64,000 nt of DNA from Hymenobacter sedentarius. Lineage in GTDB: Bacteria > Bacteroidota > Bacteroidia > Cytophagales > Hymenobacteraceae. The translations under genes were made by a program, and so were the position numbers. Each line of letters starts with the position of its first letter. Position 1 is the stretch's first letter. The stretch covers positions 1,240,001 through 1,304,000 of the forward strand of contig NZ_CP013909.1 of NCBI RefSeq assembly GCF_001507645.1. Direction: 5' to 3'. Under the pieces are notes generated by a model, which was given only the letters and a program-made list of their open reading frames with translations, was not told the origin of the DNA and ran no database searches. Below, one piece after another: positions 25,601-34,634 of the stretch.

Positions 25601-28600
25601 GGCGAGCGGGGCCCCTACAACTACAACCCCAACATCGACGGGGCCGGCAAGAAGTTTACCGGCGCCGAGCGGCCCGAGGACAAGTTCGGCGGCATCAGCC
25701 GGGCCATTACGTTCGACACCGACTTCGACAACGCCAACATCGAGTACCTGGAGTTCTGGATGATGGACCCCTTCTTGAAGGCGACCAACCCCAACGCGCC
25801 GGCCTCGCGGGTGAACATCACCGACCAGGACGGCAACGACCAGGCCAACACCACCGGCGGCGACCTGCTCATCAACCTGGGCAACGTGAGCGAAGACGTG
25901 CTGAAGGACGACAACCAGCACGAGTTTGAAAACGGCCTGCCCGTGACCGACGACCCGCAGGAAATAGCCGACAACAGCAAGCCCACGGTATGGGGCCGTG
26001 TAACCAAGCAGCAGTTTCTCACCGATGCCTTCAACGCGGCGCCCGGGGCCCGGGCCCGGCAAGACGTAGGCCTCGACGGCGTGAACGACGGCAACGAAAG
26101 GGCCCAGCCTCAGTTTGGCCCGTACACTTCCCTGCCCGACCCCTCGGGCGATGACTTCCGCCACCACCTCGACGCGAGCTACGACCAGGCCAATGCCAAG
26201 ATTCTGGGCCGCTACAAGAACTACAACGGCTACGAGGGCAACTCCAACGAAAACGACCAGCGCAGCTCCACGGCCTACCCCGACAAGGAAGACCTGAACC
26301 GCGACAACGTGGTGCAGGAAGTGGAGCGCTACTACGAATACAAAATCTCGCTGCGCCCGCCCACCGTGCCTGGCGGCGGCCTCCAGGTGGGCCAGAACTT
26401 CATCATCGACAAGGTGACGAACAAGGACGAGCGCACCAACGGCGACGAAGTGACCTGGTACCAGTTCCGCATTCCGATTCGGGAGGGCTACACCGTGCGC
26501 GGGGCCACCCAGGAGTTCGGCTTCAAGTCCATCCGTTTCCTGCGCATGTACATGACCGGCTGGCAGCAGCCGGTGGTGCTGCGCCTGGTGCAGCCGCAGT
26601 TTGTGGCCAACCAGTGGCGCCGCTTCCTCTACCGCATCGTGGACACCCGCCAGGGCAGCCAGCCGCCGGTGGGCCAGCTCACCGACGCCGACGCCTTCAA
26701 CATCTCGACGGTGAGCGTGGAGGAAAACGGCCTTTCCTACAACCCCAAGGGCGCGGGCTCGGGCAAAATCCCCTACATCTCGCCGCCCGGCATCCTGCGC
26801 GACAAGGAGTACGGCAGCAGCAGCACCTCGCGCCTGCAAAACGAGCAAAGCCTGCGCCTCTCGGTGACCAACCTGCGCGACGGCTACGCTAAGGCGGCGT
26901 ACAAGAACCTTAGCATCAACATGCTGCGCTACAAACGCCTGCGCCTGTTCCTGCACGGCGACTCGGAAGACGCCAGCCTGACCGACAAGGACGTGCAGGC
27001 CTTCATCCGCATCGGCACCGACTACACCCAGAACTACTACCAGTACGCGCTGCCGCTAAAGCTCACGCAGCCCGGCAAGACCAGCCCCGACGACGTGTGG
27101 CCCACCGAGAACCGCATCGACGTGTCGTTCCAGGATTTCATCGACGCCAAATCGGAGCGCAACCGGCAGGTAAACCCCAACCTGCAGGTTCCCTACACCA
27201 AAACGCTGCCCAGCGGCGGCACCATCACGGTGGTGGGCAACCCCGACTTCTCGGCCGTGCAGGGCGTGATGATTGGCATGCTCAACCCCACCGGCGACGC
27301 CAACAACCCCAGCACCAGCTCCATCACGGCCAACCTGTGGGCCGATGAGTTCCGGGTGTTTGACTTTGAGCAGCAAGCCGGCTACGCCGCCACCGCCCGG
27401 CTCAACGTGAAGATGGCCGACGTGGCCAACGTGACGGCCACCGGCAGCTACACCAGCGTGGGCTTTGGCGGGCTGCAAGACAAGGTGCAGCAGCGCTCCA
27501 TCGACGACGCCTTCCGCGGCGACTTGCAGGCCACTGTGGCGGCCGAGAAGTTCCTGCCCCAGCAGCTGCAGCTGCGCGTGCCCGTGCTGCTGCAGCTGGG
27601 CCACGAAAGCCGCGCGCCGCTCTACGACCCGCTCGACCCCGACACCAAGCTGGAGCAAAGCCTCCAGAAGTTCGTGGACAAGGACAAGAAGATTGACGCC
27701 ACCGCGCAGGCCGAGTACCGCAAAAAGGTGATTGACCAAACCACCAGCCGCAGCATCTCGGTGCTGAACGTGCGCAAGGAGCGCGGCCCCGGCAAGCCCG
27801 GCGCCCCGGCCGCCACGCCCAAGCCCTGGGACGTGGAAAACCTGGCCGTGAGCTACTCCCTCACCGACCGCCTGCACTCCGACATTCGCACCGAGCGCGA
27901 CTACACCAAGGCCTACACCGCCGCCCTGGCCTACGTGTACCAGACCACGCCCAAGAACTACAGCCTGAGCAAGGTGAAGGCGCTGGACAACCCGTACCTG
28001 AAGATTTTCCAGGACCTGAACTTCACGCCGCTGCCCTCGCGCTTCACCTTCCGCACTGACCTGGACCGGCGCTACAACGAGCGGTTTCTGCAGCGCAGCC
28101 TGCAGCCGGGCACCCTGCCCAGCAGCGAAGGCATTGCGCCCGTGATTCAAAAATCGTTCTTCATCAGCCGCATCTACGACCTGAAGTGGGACCTGACCAA
28201 GAGCCTGATATTTGACTACACCGCCACCAACCGCGGCGTAATCGACGAAGGCCGCGGCCGCAGCATCGGCGACAGCCGCGATGCTATTCGCAACGACAGC
28301 CTGCGCAAGCGCAACCTGCTGCGGGGCGGCCGCACCGTCAACTTCAACCAGGTGGCCTCGCTCACGTACCGCCTGCCGCTGGACAAGTTCCCGCTCACCG
28401 ACTGGATAAGCGCCGACACCCGCTACTCGGCCAACTACACCTGGCAGGCGTCGTCGGCGTCGTTGCGGGCGCCGCGGTACCCGGTGCCCACCGGCGACGA
28501 AGCCAAGGACACCCTGACCTACGCGCTCCAGCTGGGCAACACCGTGCAGAACAACGCCGAAGTGAGCGCCAACGGCCGCATCGACCTGGTGAAGCTCTAC

Positions 28601-30211
28601 AACAAGGTGCGTTTTCTGAACATCATCAACAACGCGCCACCCCCCGCCGCCCGGCCCCAGCTCCAGAATCAGGCGCAGCCCGGCGAAGGCGCTCAGCGGC
28701 AAGCCGCCGCGCCGGCCGACACCACGCGGGAGACAAACCGCTTCGTGAAAGCCGTGCTCCGCTCGCTGATGACGGCCCGCTCCATCAACTTCACCTACGT
28801 GCGCACCAACGGCACGCTGCTGCCCGGCTACCTGCCCAAAACCCACCTCTTTGGCCTCGACCAGGACCTGACCGCGCCGGGCGTGCCCTTCATCCTGGGC
28901 AAGCAGTACGGCCTCGACGACTTATACACCCGCGCCCGGGACCGCGGCTGGTACACCCAAAACAGCGAGTACCTCAACACGCCCCTGAGCTCGCTGCTCA
29001 CCGAGACCTTCACGGTGCGCACGGCCCTGGAGCCGTTCCGCGGCTTCAACATCCAGGTGGATGCCCGCCGGCAGCTGGCCCGCAACAAAGAAGTGTACTA
29101 CCGCACCCTGCTCGACTCGGTCCTGCTCACGCCCGTGGTGGACCCCCGCACCGGCCGCTTTGTGCTGGCCGACCACCCGCTGCTGGGCACCGGCTCGTTC
29201 CAGACCTCCACCATCACCATCCAGACCTTGTTTGGCGACCTGGGGGCCAACGGGGAGACGTCTAAGGCCTTCAGCCAGTTTGTGAAAAACCGGGCGTTTG
29301 TGCGCCAGCGCCTGGCCTCGGCCAACCCCGCGTCGGGCAACCCCGAGGCCGGTTACGGGTTCAATTCGCAGGAAGTGCTGGTGCAGAGCTTCATCGATGC
29401 CTACCACGGCCGCTCGTCCGACGGCTACCAGGCCAAGAAGTTCGACCCGTTTGCCATGTTCCCGCTGCCCAACTGGCGCCTGGACTACAACGGCTTCGCC
29501 GACCTGCCGCTCATCAAGCGCTACTTCTCCTCGTTCACGCTCAACCACGCTTACTCCTCCACCTACAGCGTGGGCAGCTACACCACGTCCACGGTCTACC
29601 AGTCCGACTTCAACCCCGACAACCAGTTCCCCAACCGCCTGAACACGGCGGGCCAGTTCATTCCGTACTACGTGGTGGGGCAGGTGAGCATTATCGAGCG
29701 CCTCTCGCCGCTGGTGGGGGTCAATTTCCAGACCGTGAGCCGGGCCACGGGCCGCCTCGAGTACCGCACCGACCGGGCCGTGGTGCTGAACACCACAAAC
29801 GCCCAGGTAACCGAGCTCTATACCAAGGAAGTGGTGCTGGGCCTGGGCTACGCCACCAACAGCCTCAAGCTGCCCTTCCGGGTGAAGGGCGAGCAGCGGG
29901 TGCTGCGCAACAACCTCACCGCCCGCCTCGACCTGAGCATTCGCGACAACATCACGGTGCAGCGCAGCATTTTGGACGTGGTGGACCCCACCCGCCCCGG
30001 CGACCCCGGACAGGTAGGCCGCGCCCAAGGCCAGATTACCAACGGCTCGAGAACCTTCCAGCTGCGCCCCACCATCGACTATTTGCTTAACACCCGGCTC
30101 AACTTGCAGCTCTACTACAGCCAGACCATCACCACGCCGCGCATCAGCAACGCCTTCCGAAACTCTGCCACCGAGGGCGGCGTGCAGTTGCGCTACAGCC
30201 TCACGCAGTAA
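22604..30211 (+). CDS. sprA: SprA, outer-membrane translocon of the type IX secretion system
   Basis: 2535 residues, the expected giant size. SprA forms the large beta-barrel pore through which T9SS cargo crosses the outer membrane; it is required for gliding in gliding species. A signal segment (LLPASVVAVASLLAWWA, then QATP) precedes a long body rich in barrel-like strands. Characteristic stretches include YLGPIANRIFGGSYVDIRP, FNKNENPALTLRQQKVGDFL, YIDDFENARTPYTLG and the C-terminal strand EGGVQLRYSLTQ. The listed start is GTG 22604; TTG 22652 gives a cleaner signal peptide. Both T9SS cargo types in this window (gliding-type and type A) would use it. Confidence 0.95.
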   Translation: MPGVGPSARAIIPLSRLKIGQKLLPASVVAVASLLAWWAQATPVGGARLAGAWLRASRVLAADTPRPVRPAVDTTGPYKPSRRPRVRAQDRPGSPFGLRRRESPLVLPLPKNVKLDVAVDDSLKQFDVKEKVGANIDYRDPSVLSFKEYEEFQRQQAIRDYYRAKAKGGITGPPAAAGTPQAQRLIPKIYLGPIANRIFGGSYVDIRPAGSVTLKFGARFNKNENPALTLRQQKVGDFLFEQNINVNLTGAIGTKLKLVFNYDTKASFDFDNQMKFDYAGEETDIVRKVDLGNVSLPLTNSLVQGGQNLFGIKTQLQFGKLGVTAVAATVRGTADEVRIQNGAQSRQYEIKASQYERDRHFFLSQFFRERYDQALRNLPTIQSGVSITRLEVYVTNDNRTTENLRNVVTLMDLAEPFRLYQDKYRQGSPSAQAPASNDANLEYRTITGAGAAARDNLGVDNFLQIGQGLTKNVDFERVRARKLDPREYTYNAQLGYLSLNTALLPDQVLGVSYEYLYNGKTYKVGETASDYGNVKENEVIFLKMLRASNPGVGIADPTKNPQNPNLRTRNTPTWDLMMKNIYPLNASQLQRDNFQLQIIYKDDATGVDLISLKEGARIANRPLIEVLNLDHVNSNNDRNPDGNFDYFPGITIDPELGKIIFPNIEPFGSYLQTQLVGETDLIDRYVYSELYNQTQSDAQQRQEKDKFFLRGRFQGGAGSDEISLPGIGIAQGSVRVRSGSTLLTEGVDYQVFYDQAKVKILNPAYLNSANELRVEFEKNALVQVQPRKLVGVRMDYRLNKDVNIGGTALHLLENQAPGINRVNIGDEPGNNTIIGLDGSIRKDSRVLTKYLDMLPFISTKEISTIAFSGEFAKLLPSRSQLGNGENGVSYIDDFENARTPYTLGGLASIPAWRLAATPLPVKGSTAVGLGYNYQRAKLAWYTVDQSYYTGGPNVPGNIGTADLANHYTRGVKRDEVFPNKDLGATGNGYEYTFDMAYYPGERGPYNYNPNIDGAGKKFTGAERPEDKFGGISRAITFDTDFDNANIEYLEFWMMDPFLKATNPNAPASRVNITDQDGNDQANTTGGDLLINLGNVSEDVLKDDNQHEFENGLPVTDDPQEIADNSKPTVWGRVTKQQFLTDAFNAAPGARARQDVGLDGVNDGNERAQPQFGPYTSLPDPSGDDFRHHLDASYDQANAKILGRYKNYNGYEGNSNENDQRSSTAYPDKEDLNRDNVVQEVERYYEYKISLRPPTVPGGGLQVGQNFIIDKVTNKDERTNGDEVTWYQFRIPIREGYTVRGATQEFGFKSIRFLRMYMTGWQQPVVLRLVQPQFVANQWRRFLYRIVDTRQGSQPPVGQLTDADAFNISTVSVEENGLSYNPKGAGSGKIPYISPPGILRDKEYGSSSTSRLQNEQSLRLSVTNLRDGYAKAAYKNLSINMLRYKRLRLFLHGDSEDASLTDKDVQAFIRIGTDYTQNYYQYALPLKLTQPGKTSPDDVWPTENRIDVSFQDFIDAKSERNRQVNPNLQVPYTKTLPSGGTITVVGNPDFSAVQGVMIGMLNPTGDANNPSTSSITANLWADEFRVFDFEQQAGYAATARLNVKMADVANVTATGSYTSVGFGGLQDKVQQRSIDDAFRGDLQATVAAEKFLPQQLQLRVPVLLQLGHESRAPLYDPLDPDTKLEQSLQKFVDKDKKIDATAQAEYRKKVIDQTTSRSISVLNVRKERGPGKPGAPAATPKPWDVENLAVSYSLTDRLHSDIRTERDYTKAYTAALAYVYQTTPKNYSLSKVKALDNPYLKIFQDLNFTPLPSRFTFRTDLDRRYNERFLQRSLQPGTLPSSEGIAPVIQKSFFISRIYDLKWDLTKSLIFDYTATNRGVIDEGRGRSIGDSRDAIRNDSLRKRNLLRGGRTVNFNQVASLTYRLPLDKFPLTDWISADTRYSANYTWQASSASLRAPRYPVPTGDEAKDTLTYALQLGNTVQNNAEVSANGRIDLVKLYNKVRFLNIINNAPPPAARPQLQNQAQPGEGAQRQAAAPADTTRETNRFVKAVLRSLMTARSINFTYVRTNGTLLPGYLPKTHLFGLDQDLTAPGVPFILGKQYGLDDLYTRARDRGWYTQNSEYLNTPLSSLLTETFTVRTALEPFRGFNIQVDARRQLARNKEVYYRTLLDSVLLTPVVDPRTGRFVLADHPLLGTGSFQTSTITIQTLFGDLGANGETSKAFSQFVKNRAFVRQRLASANPASGNPEAGYGFNSQEVLVQSFIDAYHGRSSDGYQAKKFDPFAMFPLPNWRLDYNGFADLPLIKRYFSSFTLNHAYSSTYSVGSYTTSTVYQSDFNPDNQFPNRLNTAGQFIPYYVVGQVSIIERLSPLVGVNFQTVSRATGRLEYRTDRAVVLNTTNAQVTELYTKEVVLGLGYATNSLKLPFRVKGEQRVLRNNLTARLDLSIRDNITVQRSILDVVDPTRPGDPGQVGRAQGQITNGSRTFQLRPTIDYLLNTRLNLQLYYSQTITTPRISNAFRNSATEGGVQLRYSLTQ

Positions 30212-30224
30212 AGTTGAGCTGGCA

Positions 30225-30269
30225 AGGCCGGCGGGTGGGAGCGGGGCGAGCTGGCCCCACCCGCGGCCT
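30225..30269 (+). terminator. GC-rich hairpin after sprA
   Basis: AGGCCGGCGGGTGGG pairs with CCCACCCGCGGCCT (one bulge) 14 bp after the sprA stop. There is no T-run, so it may be a Rho-dependent or partial terminator or a 3'-end stabiliser. Confidence 0.5.
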
Positions 30270-30317
30270 GGGCCAAAACAATTTCGGCTCAGGTGTCTTC
30301 CCCAAGGATGGATTGCC

Positions 30318-30325
30318 TAATTTTG
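30318..30325 (+). promoter_or_regulatory. Bacteroidota -7 promoter element (TAATTTTG) for gcvH
   Basis: Exact TAnnTTTG match 40 bp upstream of the gcvH ATG and after the sprA hairpin, so gcvH can be expressed apart from sprA. Confidence 0.55.
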
Positions 30326-30365
30326 GCTCAACCTATCCGTACACCTCACCACCCCACCATTTTCT

Positions 30366-30746
30366 ATGAACCTGCCCGCCACCCTGCACTACACCAAGGA
30401 CCACGAATGGATTCGCGTTGAAGGCGATGTCGCCTACGTTGGCATCACCGACCACGCCCAAAAAGAGCTGGGCGACATCGTGTACGTCGACATCGACACG
30501 CTCGACAAGGACGTGGCCCGGCACGACGTGTTTGGCACCGTGGAGGCCGTGAAAACCGTTTCGGACCTGTTCAGCCCCATCACCGGCACTGTGCTCGAAG
30601 TGAACAACAAGCTGGCCGACTCGCCCGAAACCGTGAACTCGGACCCCTACGGCGACGGCTGGATGGTGAAGATTTCCATTGCCAACCCCGAGGAGCTGAA
30701 CGACCTGCTGACCGCCGAAACCTACGGCGAACTGGTAGGCGCCTAA
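30366..30746 (+). CDS. gcvH: Glycine cleavage system H protein
   Basis: 126 residues. GcvH carries the lipoyl arm that shuttles the aminomethyl group between the P, T and L proteins of glycine cleavage. The lipoylation motif [18 protein letters not shown] places the modified Lys at 63. The N-terminal [20 protein letters not shown] and C-terminal YGDGWMVKI are canonical. The other gcv genes are not here. It lies 25 bp before the VanZ-M28 fusion, so the two are probably co-transcribed. Confidence 0.97.
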   Translation: MNLPATLHYTKDHEWIRVEGDVAYVGITDHAQKELGDIVYVDIDTLDKDVARHDVFGTVEAVKTVSDLFSPITGTVLEVNNKLADSPETVNSDPYGDGWMVKISIANPEELNDLLTAETYGELVGA

Positions 30747-30771
30747 GCCCGGCCGTTCGGCCTCCTTGCCC

Positions 30772-32541
30772 ATGCTACCCCTCGGCAAGCCGGAGCGGCC
30801 GGCCCCGCGCCCGTATGCGGCCCTCCCGCTGGGTTGGGCCGCCGTGGTGCTGGTGCTCACCCTCACGCCTGCCGATAAGATGCCCATCACGCCCGTTTGG
30901 GAGCTGTTGTCGTTCGACACAGCCGCCCACGCGGGCGTGTTTTTGGTGCTGGCCGGCTTGAGCTGGTTTTCGCTGCGGCGGCAGCGCCGCTGGCCGACGC
31001 TGGCCCTCCGCGCCGGGCGGGCCGCGCTGCTGAGCAGCATCGTGTTCGGTGGGCTGATTGAGGTAATGCAATACAATATGGCTCTGGGCCGCCACGGAGA
31101 ATGGACCGACTTACTGAGCGACGCCATCGGCGCCGCCCTGGCGGTGGGCGTGGCCACGGCCGGGGCCGCGCGCCTGGGACGCCGCCCGCCGCTCCGGGTT
31201 TCGACTTGGGTTGGGCTGCTGCTAGCCGGCGCGGCGCTGGGCGCCTGGCCCGCGCCGGTGGCAGCTCAGGACCTAGTCCGAGCGCGTCATACCATCAAGA
31301 AGCTGGCTTCGCCCTGCTTGCACGGCCGGGGCTATGTAAAGCACGGCGAGCATAAAGCGGCTGCCTACCTGCGGGGCCGTTTCCGTGAATTGAAGCTGCA
31401 GCCGTTGGCTCCGGACTATACCCAGCCGTTTGCCTTGGACGTGAACACGTTTCCGGGGAAGCTACAGCTCGATGTAATGCCCTTCGGCCCCCTGCGCCGG
31501 ATGCCTCAGGCCAAGCATCTGCAGCCGGGCCGGAATTTTATCGCCGCTCCCAATTCGGGTAGTGGCAAGCTGGATTGGGGGAGCCGGCTGGTGCGCCTCG
31601 ATACGCTGGCCTTCACCGATTCCCTGGTACGCCAACGCAGCATAGCTCAACTTACCCGCTTGCCCGGGGCCGTGCTGCTCACGGCCCGCGTCGAAAGCCA
31701 ACTGGCCCACTGGCCACACCTGCGCCAGGCCCTGGAAACGGCCGCCGCCCGCATCACGCTCGTGCCCAAGCTGACGGCCTTGCTGGCCAGCGAGCAAAGC
31801 GCCCAGGTAAAGCTGCTGGCCCTGCCCACCGCGGCCGCTTGGCCGGCCGCGACCACCGTGCCTAACCAGATGAAAAGCGTGCACTTGGAAGTCGAGGCCA
31901 AGCTGATTCGCCAGTACCAAACCCAGAACCTGGCCGCCATCGTGCGCGGCAGCGTCCAGCCCGATTCGTTCCTGGTGGCGACGGCGCACTACGACCACCT
32001 GGGCCTGATGGGCAAAAGCACCTACTTCCCCGGAGCCAACGACAACGCCAGCGGCGTAGCCCTGCTGCTGGAGCTGGCCGCGCACTACGCCCGCCCCGAA
32101 AACCGGCCGGCCTACTCCGTGGTCTTCCTGCTGTTCGGGGCCGAAGAAGCCGGGCTGCTGGGCTCCACCTACTTCGTGGCGCACCCGCTGGTGCCGCTCA
32201 AGAGCATCAAGTTTCTAGTAAACCTGGACTTGCTGGGCACCGGCGAGCAGGGCGCCACCGTCGTCAACGGCAAAGTATTCGAGGCGCCCTACCAGCGCCT
32301 GCTGGCGCTCAATGAGGCCCATCATTACCTGCCCGCGCTGGGCGCCCGCGGCCGCGCCGCCAACTCCGACCACTTTCCTTTTTCCGAAGCCGGCGTGCCT
32401 GCCTTCTTCATCTATACGCGCGGCGGGAGCACCGCGTACCACGACGTGAACGACCGGCCGGAAGCGTTGTCGCTGGCGGGCTTTGCCGGAGCGTTTGGCC
32501 TGGTGCGCGACTTCCTGAACGAGCTGGGCGCCGCCCGATAG
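30772..32541 (+). CDS. Fusion of a VanZ-like membrane domain and an M28 zinc peptidase
   Basis: 589 residues. Residues 1-135 form a VanZ-like module with four hydrophobic helices and the family pattern [18 protein letters not shown], then LIEVMQYNM...[13 protein letters not shown]. Residues about 143-165 read like a signal peptide ([19 protein letters not shown]) followed by Gln166. The rest is an M28 aminopeptidase with every metal ligand visible: [32 protein letters not shown] and SDHFPF. VanZ-like proteins are small and usually stand alone, so this looks like a read-through fusion of two genes. There is no frameshift or stop between the parts. If the junction is processed, the peptidase is released into the periplasm. 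ATG 30772 is preferred to TTG 30766. Confidence 0.88.
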   Translation: MLPLGKPERPAPRPYAALPLGWAAVVLVLTLTPADKMPITPVWELLSFDTAAHAGVFLVLAGLSWFSLRRQRRWPTLALRAGRAALLSSIVFGGLIEVMQYNMALGRHGEWTDLLSDAIGAALAVGVATAGAARLGRRPPLRVSTWVGLLLAGAALGAWPAPVAAQDLVRARHTIKKLASPCLHGRGYVKHGEHKAAAYLRGRFRELKLQPLAPDYTQPFALDVNTFPGKLQLDVMPFGPLRRMPQAKHLQPGRNFIAAPNSGSGKLDWGSRLVRLDTLAFTDSLVRQRSIAQLTRLPGAVLLTARVESQLAHWPHLRQALETAAARITLVPKLTALLASEQSAQVKLLALPTAAAWPAATTVPNQMKSVHLEVEAKLIRQYQTQNLAAIVRGSVQPDSFLVATAHYDHLGLMGKSTYFPGANDNASGVALLLELAAHYARPENRPAYSVVFLLFGAEEAGLLGSTYFVAHPLVPLKSIKFLVNLDLLGTGEQGATVVNGKVFEAPYQRLLALNEAHHYLPALGARGRAANSDHFPFSEAGVPAFFIYTRGGSTAYHDVNDRPEALSLAGFAGAFGLVRDFLNELGAAR

Positions 32542-32546
32542 CGCAC

Positions 32547-32579
32547 AAAAAAGCCTCTGCAGGGACTGCAGAGGCTTTT
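32547..32579. terminator. Bidirectional intrinsic terminator
   Basis: AAAAGCCTCTGCAG pairs with CTGCAGAGGCTTTT around GGA, with A- and T-rich flanks. It sits between the stops of the VanZ-M28 gene and the convergent exported-protein gene. Confidence 0.88.
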
Positions 32580-32611
32580 CGCTAACGAATAATTATAACG
32601 AGTGGGGTTGC

Positions 32612-33148
32612 TTAGCCTTTGGCTTTCACCGACAGCATGATTTGCTTGGCGATGGGCTCCCATTCGGGCTTCTGGCGGTCGGCGCAGTTGAAGGTGCAAA
32701 TCATCAGCTTGCCTTCCACATCGGTGAAGAACACCAGCGTGTAGACTTCGTGGCCCATCTCCGGCTTCATGAATTCCATGTAACCCACCTTGCGGTTGTT
32801 GATGTTTTTCACGCCGTCGCCAAACCACGTGGCGTCTTTGTACTGCTTGTGGTAGGTCTTGCCAAACGAGGCGGCGTAGATATCGACCATGTCCTGGTCG
32901 GCGTCGTTGTCGCTGTAGTTGAAGGCCAGGCTCACCAAATTGTTGTTGGTGAAAATAACGCTTGGGCGGCTCTGGGCTTTGGCGTAGGCGAAATCCATCT
33001 GCTCTTCGGTCATCACCTCAAAGCCTTTGGGAATCAGGATTTCCACCCGCTCGCTGAGCACGCGCTTCTTAACCAGCTCAATTTCGGATGCCGGACGCGC
33101 AGCCGTAAGTAACAGTCCCAGGATACAGAGTAGAAGTGTAGATTTCAT
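32612..33148 (-). CDS. Exported protein of unknown function
   Basis: 178 residues. The signal peptide MKSTLLLCILGLLLTAARP starts at ATG 33148, preferred over ATG 33208, which would add 20 unlikely residues. The mature domain has the shape of a small periplasmic alpha/beta fold: IPKGFEVMTEEQMDFAYAKA, VSLAFNYSDNDADQDMVDIY, HEVYTLVFFTDVEGKLMICT. It resembles bacterial PsbP-like/DUF1795-type proteins (IPxGFxVM start, single domain), but I cannot confirm this. A Cys pair is not evident. Monocistronic, ending in a shared terminator. Confidence 0.75.
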   Translation of the reverse strand: MKSTLLLCILGLLLTAARPASEIELVKKRVLSERVEILIPKGFEVMTEEQMDFAYAKAQSRPSVIFTNNNLVSLAFNYSDNDADQDMVDIYAASFGKTYHKQYKDATWFGDGVKNINNRKVGYMEFMKPEMGHEVYTLVFFTDVEGKLMICTFNCADRQKPEWEPIAKQIMLSVKAKG

Positions 33149-33484
33149 ACTAATGGGGATAAAAAGTGAGTAACTAAAAAGACTTTCTTGGAACCAAGTT
33201 AGATACAATAATCATGTATCCAAGTTTTCGAACACAAATATTGCAATTATTTTTTAAAGACGCCGGTTTGCCCCGGCAACTTTTTAAATAACATCCTAAG
33301 ATTCGGTGAATTGTAGGCAACAGAAAACGTTGAACGCTGCAAGTCAAATCTCCGGCCAACTTTGTTTGTCTAGGTTGTAGATTGTAAATTTTAGTTTAAA
33401 AATCCTATTTCATCCCGTAAGAGAAGCATGCGGGTTACTGCGGCCTGCATCCAAATAGTTCTAAACCGGTAAAATATTGTATTC
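33149..33484. other. AT-rich intergenic region with a small dyad
   Basis: 336 bp between two minus-strand genes, clearly more AT-rich than the rest of the window. Near the downstream gene lies GATACA-N7-TGTATC (33202-33220), flanked by copies of CCAAG (33194-33198 and 33220-33224). A short GCCGG/CCGGC hairpin lies at about 33263-33279. No ORF or RNA family is recognised. It probably holds the promoter of the 33148 gene. Confidence 0.5.
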
Positions 33485-34384
33485 CTAAAGAATGTTATTT
33501 AGCTGTTCTTTTATTTTTTCCAGCTCCTCTTTCATGCCCACCACCAAGTGCTGCACGGTTGCATCGTTGGCCTTGGAGCCGATGGTGTTGATTTCGCGGC
33601 CGATTTCCTGGGCCAGAAAGCCGAGCTTCTTACCTACGGCCTCGTCGGGTTGGTGGATTGCCTGCTCGAAATATGCTAAGTGGGCCGCCAGGCGCACTTT
33701 CTCTTCGGCGATGTCGAGCTTTTCGATGTAGTAGAGCACCTCCTGCTCGAAGCGCGTGGCGTTGAACTGCTCGTGGCTGGTGAGCTCGGCCAGGTGGCCG
33801 GCCAGGCGCTGGCGCACGTGCTCGATGCGGGCGGGGTCGTGTTCCTCCACGGCGGCCAGCTGCTGGCGGATGGTGGCCACGTAGCTCAATATCTCGACGG
33901 TGAGCGTGGTGCCCTCGTCTTGCCGAAACTGCTGGATGGCGGCAACGGCTTCGGTGAGCAGCGGCTGCAGCTCCGCCCAGGCCACTTCTTCGGCGGCGGG
34001 CTCGGCGTCGCGTGCTTCGGAGGCGCTGGGAATCACGCCCGGCAGGCGCAGGGCAGCCAGCAGGGTGTCTTCGCTGGTGGGCAGGCCCAGGCTGTCGGCC
34101 ACGCTTTTCAGCTCCTGGAAGGCGGCCACCAGAGCTTCTTTATTGAGGGTGGCGGCAGCGCGGGCCGCGGCGGGCCGCACAAAATCGAGGTTGAGGTTGA
34201 CTTTGCCGCGCAGCAGGGCCTTGGCCAGCGTGTTGCGGATTTCCAGCTCGTGGGGCATCAGGAACCGGGGCAGGCGCAAGGTCAGGTCGAAGGTCTTGGA
34301 ATTGACGGAGCGCAGCTCCACAGCGGCGGTGTAGGAATCGGCTTCGCGGTGGGCCTGGCCGTAGCCGGTCATGGAAATAAGCAT
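33485..34384 (-). CDS. yicC: YicC/YloC family endoribonuclease
   Basis: 299 residues. YicC-family proteins are metal-dependent endoribonucleases implicated in RNA turnover and stationary-phase survival. The N-terminus MLISMTGYGQAHREADSYTA and the ELRSVNSKTFDLTLRLPRFL segment are hallmarks. The C-terminal DUF1732 part has LDIAEEKVRLAAHLAYFEQA, KKLGFLAQEIGREINTIGSK and a terminal VGMKEELEKIKEQLNNIL. The start is ATG 34384; the longer ORF to 34465 adds 27 residues outside the family. In many bacteria it neighbours gmk, but not here. Confidence 0.95.
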   Translation of the reverse strand: MLISMTGYGQAHREADSYTAAVELRSVNSKTFDLTLRLPRFLMPHELEIRNTLAKALLRGKVNLNLDFVRPAAARAAATLNKEALVAAFQELKSVADSLGLPTSEDTLLAALRLPGVIPSASEARDAEPAAEEVAWAELQPLLTEAVAAIQQFRQDEGTTLTVEILSYVATIRQQLAAVEEHDPARIEHVRQRLAGHLAELTSHEQFNATRFEQEVLYYIEKLDIAEEKVRLAAHLAYFEQAIHQPDEAVGKKLGFLAQEIGREINTIGSKANDATVQHLVVGMKEELEKIKEQLNNIL

Positions 34385-34634
34385 GGGGTCAATGAGCTGA
34401 GGTGTCGGGGAATCGGCCGCGTGCAGCCGTTGAGTTAACAAAGAAACCTCGGCCTGGATAAGCAACTGTCAGCCCGCGCCAGGGTACGGCGGCCAATAGG
34501 CGCTGGAGCTGCTGCGGGCAATGTTACCGCTGTGTTAAGTATGTGCTTGAAATACAACAATTAGGAAATGACCTTGAGCAAGGGGTAGCCGTTTTGGGGC
34601 CAGAACTTTGTGCCCGAAATCAAACCCCTGACTT

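Noticed and set aside
22682..26956. 1424-codon antisense ORF on the minus strand inside sprA
   Set aside because: It mirrors the codon structure of sprA; high GC makes long antisense frames. It has no signal, motif or promoter.
30766..32541. The VanZ-M28 gene as two genes split by a frameshift
   Set aside because: The frame is continuous, with no stop, and both halves have full motifs; kept as a fusion, with assembly error noted as the test.
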